A DNA stretch of 27,377 nucleotides from Chloroflexota bacterium. Lineage in GTDB: Bacteria; Chloroflexota; UBA5177; JANWHV01. The notes below the pieces were generated by a model. It made no database searches, was not told where the DNA came from, and saw only the letters and a list, made by a program, of their open reading frames with translations. The translations under genes were made by a program, and so were the position numbers. The stretch is taken from NCBI GenBank assembly GCA_025924845.1, contig JAICHN010000010.1, forward strand, positions 1 through 27,377. The letters run 5' to 3'. Shown here in pieces: positions 23,409 to 27,377 of this stretch. Numbering within the stretch: position 1 is the first letter of the stretch; each line of letters begins with the position of its first letter.

Positions 23409-24644
23409 GTGAGCCGCCTCACTGACTCCCCGCGAATGTACCTGGCCTTCCTGATCGTCGCGGCCCTTTCACTCTCCACCGTGTCGCCTCCGCGGGCGGC
23501 CAAAGCCGGAAAGGTGCGGGGGGATGCGAACCTCCACACCGTTTCCGTGCCAAGCCGCGCCCTTGGTCGCGCCACTCCGGTGGATATACTCCTCCCTCAG
23601 GGCTATGCGCGCTCGAATCGGCGTTACCCCGTGCTCTATCTCTTGCATGGATTCAGTAACTCCTACGCCTCATGGGCGACGAATACCGATCTGCTCCGCT
23701 TCGCGCGCCGTTATTCCTTGATCATCGTGATGCCGGACGGCGGCAACGGATGGTATATCGACGACGCGAACGGCGGCCCCCGTTGGGCGGACTACGACCT
23801 TGACGACTTGATCCCGTATATCGACCACCACTATCGAACGATCGCCGCCCGATCGGGCCGCGCCATCGCCGGCCTCTCCATGGGCGGCTTCGGCGCGCTC
23901 TCCCTTGCCGCCCACCGTCCAGATCTCTTCATTGCCGCCGCGTCGTTTAGCGGAGCGCTGGATATCGAGCGGCTGCCGGCGTTGGGATTCGGTATCGCCA
24001 CAGCGTTCGGCCTGAACAACACATGGCTCCGTACTGCCAATAGCCCGCTGGAACTGGCGCTCAATCTCACCACCCTGCGGCTGCTCTACGTGGCGACCGG
24101 CACAGGGAAACCCGGCCCTCTGGACGGCGCCGGTGGTCGCGCGGCCGGCACGCTGGAGGCGGCGCTGTATCCCGGCTTCCTCCGCACGGTCGCCGCGCTC
24201 AGGGCGGTAGGGGCCACGCCGGTCATCCACATCTTCTCACCGGGTACGCACAGTTGGCCATACTGGCAAGCCGATCTGCACGAGGCGTTGCCACTGATCA
24301 TGGCGGTCTTTAACCATCCGGTGCCGGCGCTTAAGAGCTGGAGTTATGAGACGGCTGCCGCCTCGGCAACCGTCTGGAGGTATACGATCACGGTCAGCCG
24401 GAGCGTGGGAACCAACGGCTTCGTAAGCCTGAGCAAGGTGACGGCAGCCGGCTTTCGCGTGTCCGGCGCGGGGCGAATCACCGTCCACACGGCGCCCCGC
24501 TACCGTGCGGGTCACCTCTACGCCATACGGTGGGATGGGAGACCGCTCGCCGCGGTTCGCGCCGACCATACGGGCAGCTTGTTGCTGCGCCTTCCGGTTA
24601 CGGTGGCCGCGCGAACCGACGTACTCAGCATCGCGCCCTCTTGA
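23409..24644 (+). CDS. Secreted alpha/beta-hydrolase esterase (esterase D / antigen 85-like)
   Basis: A 411-residue exported hydrolase. The signal peptide is MYLAFLIVAALSLSTVS with a likely cleavage after the AKA stretch. The esterase domain (about 42-300) has VDILLPQGY, YPVLYLLHGFSNSYASW, VMPDGGNGWYID and the nucleophile Ser157 in GLSMGGFGA. The catalytic His281 is in SPGTHSWPYW; the acidic residue is not certain but Asp in GPLDGAG is placed correctly. About 110 C-terminal residues form an extra beta-rich domain of unknown type. The GTG at 23409 is 13 nt after selA with only a weak ribosome-binding site; ATG at 23436 would also keep the signal. Likely acts on acyl or feruloyl esters outside the cell; the substrate is unknown. 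Confidence 0.82.
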   Translation: MSRLTDSPRMYLAFLIVAALSLSTVSPPRAAKAGKVRGDANLHTVSVPSRALGRATPVDILLPQGYARSNRRYPVLYLLHGFSNSYASWATNTDLLRFARRYSLIIVMPDGGNGWYIDDANGGPRWADYDLDDLIPYIDHHYRTIAARSGRAIAGLSMGGFGALSLAAHRPDLFIAAASFSGALDIERLPALGFGIATAFGLNNTWLRTANSPLELALNLTTLRLLYVATGTGKPGPLDGAGGRAAGTLEAALYPGFLRTVAALRAVGATPVIHIFSPGTHSWPYWQADLHEALPLIMAVFNHPVPALKSWSYETAAASATVWRYTITVSRSVGTNGFVSLSKVTAAGFRVSGAGRITVHTAPRYRAGHLYAIRWDGRPLAAVRADHTGSLLLRLPVTVAARTDVLSIAPS

Positions 24645-24678
24645 GGAGTGGACACGGCCCAGCGGTCCAGCCTGCCGC

Positions 24679-24706
24679 TTGACGCGAATAGGCCGCTGCC
24701 TATATT
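24679..24706 (+). promoter_or_regulatory. tRNA-Lys promoter
   Basis: TTGACG (24679-24684) and TATATT (24701-24706) are separated by 16 nt. The tRNA begins 9 nt after the -10, as expected for a stable-RNA promoter. Confidence 0.75.
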
Positions 24707-24715
24707 CTCTGAAGC

Positions 24716-24791
24716 GGGCCGCTAGCTCAATTGGCAGAGCAATTGACTCTTAATCAATGGGTTCAGGGTTCAAGTCCCTGGCGGCTCACCA
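24716..24791 (+). tRNA. tRNA-Lys (anticodon CUU)
   Basis: A complete 76-nt cloverleaf. The acceptor stem GGGCCGC pairs with GCGGCTC with one G-U pair. The D arm is AGCTCAATTGGCAGAGC, the anticodon loop CTCTTAA with CUU at the anticodon, and the T arm contains GGTTCAAGTCC. Discriminator A at 24788 is followed by an encoded CCA at 24789-24791. CUU reads the AAG lysine codon. Confidence 0.97.
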
Positions 24792-24795
24792 GAGG

Positions 24796-24824
24796 GAACC
24801 TCATCGGGAACGGTGAGGTTCTTT
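24796..24824 (+). terminator. tRNA-Lys terminator
   Basis: GAACCTCA (24796-24803) pairs perfectly with TGAGGTTC (24814-24821) around a 10-nt loop, followed by TTT. It starts 4 nt after the tRNA CCA end. Confidence 0.75.
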
Positions 24825-24978
24825 GTCATCCTGCTCCATCTTTGACACGTGCGACAGGCCGACTAGGCGAGATGCTTATCTGGAGCGAGATCCCGCCGCC
24901 GGTGCAGGCTCATCGCACGTGGGGAGACAGTCCTCCGGCACGCAGCGGCCAAGAGACGGTTTGATGAGGAACAGTGAG

Positions 24979-26487
24979 ATGACAACCGGCCCGCCTGAGG
25001 ATGCCAATCTGGACGAGGCAACTATTCGCTATCTCAGCCGGATGGGCTGGACTACTACCCAGATTGCTGAAGCCGTCGGCTGCGATCGCGACACCATTCT
25101 CCAGGTGTTACGGGACAGCCTGGGCCAAATCGCACAACCGGTTTCCGTACCTCCTCTGACCATCCGGTTGGCGAAGGATGCGCGTCGCCTGCAGATTGTG
25201 CTGCCCGCGGATGCCTTGCCGGTGCCTACCGCGGTGCTTCTCGCTTTGATCCGAGCGCATTGCGCGAACCAAAACATCGACGTAAAGCTCACACAAGAAG
25301 AGCTGGAGGCGCGATTGCGCACCTGCGTCTATGGTTCCTGGCTAACTATTGGCGAAGCCACGAGTCCCACGCCATCAACCGACGAGCGGATCCGCATATT
25401 GGTACCGGTGCTGACCGGACGGAAGAGGAGGAAACACGACGCCGCTGCGTATGCGGTTCAACGTGGTACCGTCCTGGCAGTGCGCGTGGCCGGAGTGCTT
25501 GGAGCACCGGGCAGAGACCTCCTGGGCCGCGAGATTCCTCCGCGCACTCCGCGCCCGACGCCCTTACCCAACGGCCCGAACACGCTGATCAGTGAGGATG
25601 GGCAGAGTTTGGTCGCCGCCTGCGATGGACTGGTGGTGCTTCGTCAACTCCAGCTTCATGTATTGCCGCTGACAGTCCACAAGGGGGATTTAAAGGCCGA
25701 AGACGGCGTACTCCGCGCCGAGGGAGCCCTTATCGTCACCGGCGCCGTTCAAGAAAACGCATCGATCATTGCCGGAGGCGATATTGAAGTGCGCGGTGAC
25801 GTACACAGTGCGTCCATTCAAAGCGCAACGGGCCACATAGCGGTAGCGGGCGTGATTGAAGGGACCGCGCGCCAACAAAGCATCCTCCACGCCGGTGGGA
25901 CCATAACCTGCGATCGCGTGCGCCACACGATGCTCCACGCCGGGGTCGATATCGTGGTGCGTTCCAATGCGCATCATACTCGACTGGAGGCTACAGGCGA
26001 TGTGTACCTGCCTCAGTCCCTGGAGCGCAGCTTGTTTAATGTGAGCCTCGCCGTGGGCGGCGGAGTGGTCGTGCCGGTAGAAATTCTCCCGCCCGAGCCC
26101 GATGCACCGAAGGAGCGCCGGCACACACGGATAGCATTGACCGTGCCCGCCGAAATCGCCGAACACGGCCCTCCACCGTTGGTGTTCAGACAATGCATGA
26201 TCGCCGAACTCAGTCCAGGGGGGACGCGCTGTCAACTGGGGCCCGAAGGTGAGGTGCCGGCTCCTAATTCTGCCGTGCAAGTGAAGTTCGTGCTGCCGGG
26301 CTATCATGATCAGATTGTGGTCATTGGGCGCGTCGCCCACGTTGCGGCGCCCGACACGCTGGGACTTGCCTTCGTCCAGATAACTGAACGTCACGCCGAT
26401 CTGATCATGCAGTGGTATATTGCCCAATTGCGGAATCTCAAACCTCAGGATTTGGGAACCCCCGCCCAACCTTGGGTCCGGCGCTGA
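24979..26487 (+). CDS. HTH-FapA(DUF342)-PilZ fusion protein
   Basis: A 502-residue three-part protein. Residues about 10-47 form a helix-turn-helix (YLSRMGWTTTQIAEAVGCDRDTILQVLRD). Residues about 58-370 are a FapA/DUF342 protein: the N-terminal part, the conserved GRDLLGREIPP, EDGQSLVAACDG, and a repeating beta-helix (AGGDIEVRGDVHSASI, GHIAVAGVIEGTA, AGGTITCDRV, ATGDVYLPQSL). Residues about 377-480 are a PilZ domain, starting with the RxxxR box (RRHTRIALT) and ELSPGG in place of the usual D/NxSxxG. PilZ domains bind cyclic-di-GMP; the altered second motif makes binding uncertain. DUF342/FapA proteins are otherwise polymerising or membrane-related scaffolds. The ATG at 24979 has AGGA eight nucleotides upstream; ATG 24964 is the alternative. 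It is a single-gene unit after the tRNA. Confidence 0.82.
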   Translation: MTTGPPEDANLDEATIRYLSRMGWTTTQIAEAVGCDRDTILQVLRDSLGQIAQPVSVPPLTIRLAKDARRLQIVLPADALPVPTAVLLALIRAHCANQNIDVKLTQEELEARLRTCVYGSWLTIGEATSPTPSTDERIRILVPVLTGRKRRKHDAAAYAVQRGTVLAVRVAGVLGAPGRDLLGREIPPRTPRPTPLPNGPNTLISEDGQSLVAACDGLVVLRQLQLHVLPLTVHKGDLKAEDGVLRAEGALIVTGAVQENASIIAGGDIEVRGDVHSASIQSATGHIAVAGVIEGTARQQSILHAGGTITCDRVRHTMLHAGVDIVVRSNAHHTRLEATGDVYLPQSLERSLFNVSLAVGGGVVVPVEILPPEPDAPKERRHTRIALTVPAEIAEHGPPPLVFRQCMIAELSPGGTRCQLGPEGEVPAPNSAVQVKFVLPGYHDQIVVIGRVAHVAAPDTLGLAFVQITERHADLIMQWYIAQLRNLKPQDLGTPAQPWVRR

Positions 26488-26502
26488 TGTTTCGGCATGC
26501 TC

Positions 26503-26533
26503 GCGTTGGGAGGTCCGCGCTCCTCCGGAACGC
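26503..26533. terminator. Possible bidirectional terminator between convergent genes
   Basis: GCGTT with GGAGG (26503-26513) can pair with CTCC and AACGC (26520-26533) in an imperfect stem about 15 nt after the fusion-protein stop. No T-tract; weak evidence. Confidence 0.3.
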
Positions 26534-26610
26534 TACCGACCACGTATCTGAGGCACGCCCGCGTGAATGCGGCAGTGACCCCAACACCAAAGGTTCCGAC
26601 GCCGCGGGAG

Positions 26611-27003
26611 TCAGGAAGCGAGACGCACCAGCTGGGTCACGAGGGCCTGAAGAGTCGCCTCGGGATCATCGGTGACGCCGCAATGCACCGGAGAAGTCTG
26701 AATCATCGTGCTCCGTGGCGCCACCAGCCAGTGAAAGCGCTCCGCCTGGCTGAGCGCGCCGATGGGCCCCGAACCGGCGCCACCTCGGCAGACTGTGGGG
26801 ATCAGGTCGAGCTGCCGGCGGATCTCGGCGACGTCCAGCTTGGGGGCGATGGCGGCGAGGCGGTGCTCGTCCAGGTCAATGACGGAGCGCAGGAAGCGCG
26901 CGGTTCTACAATACATGATCACGCCGGCGTTGAGAAACTCAGCCCGCTCTACCCGCGGCACCACGCGGATAACCGCATAATCATAGGTGTGCAAGGCGGG
27001 CAT
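26611..27003 (-). CDS. DUF3037-family protein
   Basis: A 130-residue protein of the DUF3037 family, recognised by YDYAVIRVVPRVERAEFLNAGVIMYCRTARFL, visible as DYAVIRVVPRVERAEF and LNAGVIMYC, followed by LIPTVCRGGAGSGPIGALSQAERFHWL. Function is not established. Family members commonly sit next to HipA-like kinases, as here: the ATG at 27003 lies 23 nt inside the end of the kinase gene, with AGGAG seven nucleotides upstream, so the two are translationally coupled. It may be a partner or antitoxin-like protein of the kinase; this is inference. Confidence 0.85.
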   Translation of the reverse strand: MPALHTYDYAVIRVVPRVERAEFLNAGVIMYCRTARFLRSVIDLDEHRLAAIAPKLDVAEIRRQLDLIPTVCRGGAGSGPIGALSQAERFHWLVAPRSTMIQTSPVHCGVTDDPEATLQALVTQLVRLAS

Positions 27004-27377
27004 CCTCAGCTCCTTCCGCGAAGGCGCGTGGCGCTTCCAGTCTCTGGGTCAGATAGGCCAGATAGGCGGCTCGGTGCGCCGCGATGTCGTCGAATCGTGG
27101 TTCGTCACCGAGCCAGGCATCGGGAATACCGGCAATGATATTCGCCAGTCGATCGGGCGTGAGTATGGGTGCCGACCGTGCATCCTGGGTGGCGATGCTT
27201 TCGGCGACCGGCAGCAAGACATGGTCTTTGACGCGCGCAAACGGCGTCCGGCTCCGCGCCATGAAATCATCCCAGCTATGGTGAAAATACAACGCGGCGC
27301 CGTGATCGATCAGCCACGGATGTTGCTCATGAAGGAGGATATTGGGGTTCTTCGCGGTGCGATCCACGTTGGTGATG
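26981..27377 (-). CDS. HipA-like kinase, C-terminal part (runs off the window)
   Basis: The last 131 residues of a protein-kinase-fold protein of the HipA-like group found with DUF3037. The visible part begins with the catalytic loop, DRTAKNPNILL, then WLIDHGAALYFHHSWDDF with the conserved metal-binding DHG, and ends with helices. HipA phosphorylates glutamyl-tRNA synthetase in E. coli persistence; the substrate of this shorter branch is not known. The 5' part, with the ATP-binding lobe, lies beyond 27377. It overlaps the DUF3037 gene by 23 nt and leads that two-gene unit on the minus strand. Confidence 0.8.
   Translation of the reverse strand, partial: ITNVDRTAKNPNILLHEQHPWLIDHGAALYFHHSWDDFMARSRTPFARVKDHVLLPVAESIATQDARSAPILTPDRLANIIAGIPDAWLGDEPRFDDIAAHRAAYLAYLTQRLEAPRAFAEGAEDARLAHL

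Noticed and set aside
21950..24644. In-frame UGA selenocysteine codon with SECIS near selA
   Set aside because: No gene here continues with homology past a TGA; all stops look genuine.

Overview
This 27.4 kb window comes from a GC-rich (roughly 60 % by eye) bacterial chromosome. Gene content looks like an aerobic, soil-type bacterium and fits Chloroflexota or a neighbouring phylum: a form II carbon-monoxide-dehydrogenase-like operon, an FtsX-permease remnant of a type common there, a DUF3037/HipA-like kinase pair, and many GTG/TTG starts. No marker gene fixes the taxon, so this is inference. I see no complete transposon, phage, CRISPR array or rRNA.

Layout. 1-1743: the 3' end of an unknown gene, a DtxR/MntR-type metalloregulator with a FeoA-like domain, and a seven-helix membrane protein. 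1860-3499 (minus): a TrmH/SpoU RNA methyltransferase behind a class I amidotransferase-like hydrolase (peptidase C26). 3500-4063: a long leader/promoter region. 4064-10090 (plus): coxS-coxL-coxM-coxD-coxE, a molybdenum hydroxylase of form II type (active-site loop AYRGAGR, order S-L-M) with its MoxR ATPase and VWA protein, closed by a strong hairpin. 10129-12507: an island of small genes and wrecks: a VOC protein, the tail of an FtsX permease, a BON protein, an AbrB antitoxin followed in the same frame by a startless ParE-type toxin, and a 70-residue free-standing ClpX-type zinc finger. 12716-19358 (minus): a polysaccharide cluster of an O-antigen-ligase-like protein, a Tat-exported clan GH-A hydrolase and a GH2 beta-mannosidase, led by a broken LacI regulator whose promoter/operator survives. 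19612-21280 (plus): two XdhC-family proteins and a MocA-like cytidylyltransferase, overlapping by 1-4 nt, which probably mature the cofactor of enzymes such as the one at 4064-7857. 21597-24644: a small membrane protein, SelA (apparently started at CTG) and a secreted esterase. 24716-24791: tRNA-Lys(CUU) with promoter and terminator. 24979-26487: an HTH-FapA(DUF342)-PilZ fusion. 26611-27377 (minus): DUF3037 and the end of a HipA-like kinase.

Functional links. The molybdenum hydroxylase and the XdhC/XdhC/MocA operon 12 kb away form one theme: enzyme, sulfuration/insertion and cofactor cytidylation. The two hydrolases and the ligase-like membrane protein suggest exopolysaccharide or mannan handling at the surface. 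The most unusual items are the in-frame antitoxin-amber-toxin arrangement, the HTH-FapA-PilZ protein, the lone ClpX zinc finger, the CTG start of selA, and the tandem 10-bp repeat at the cox promoter.
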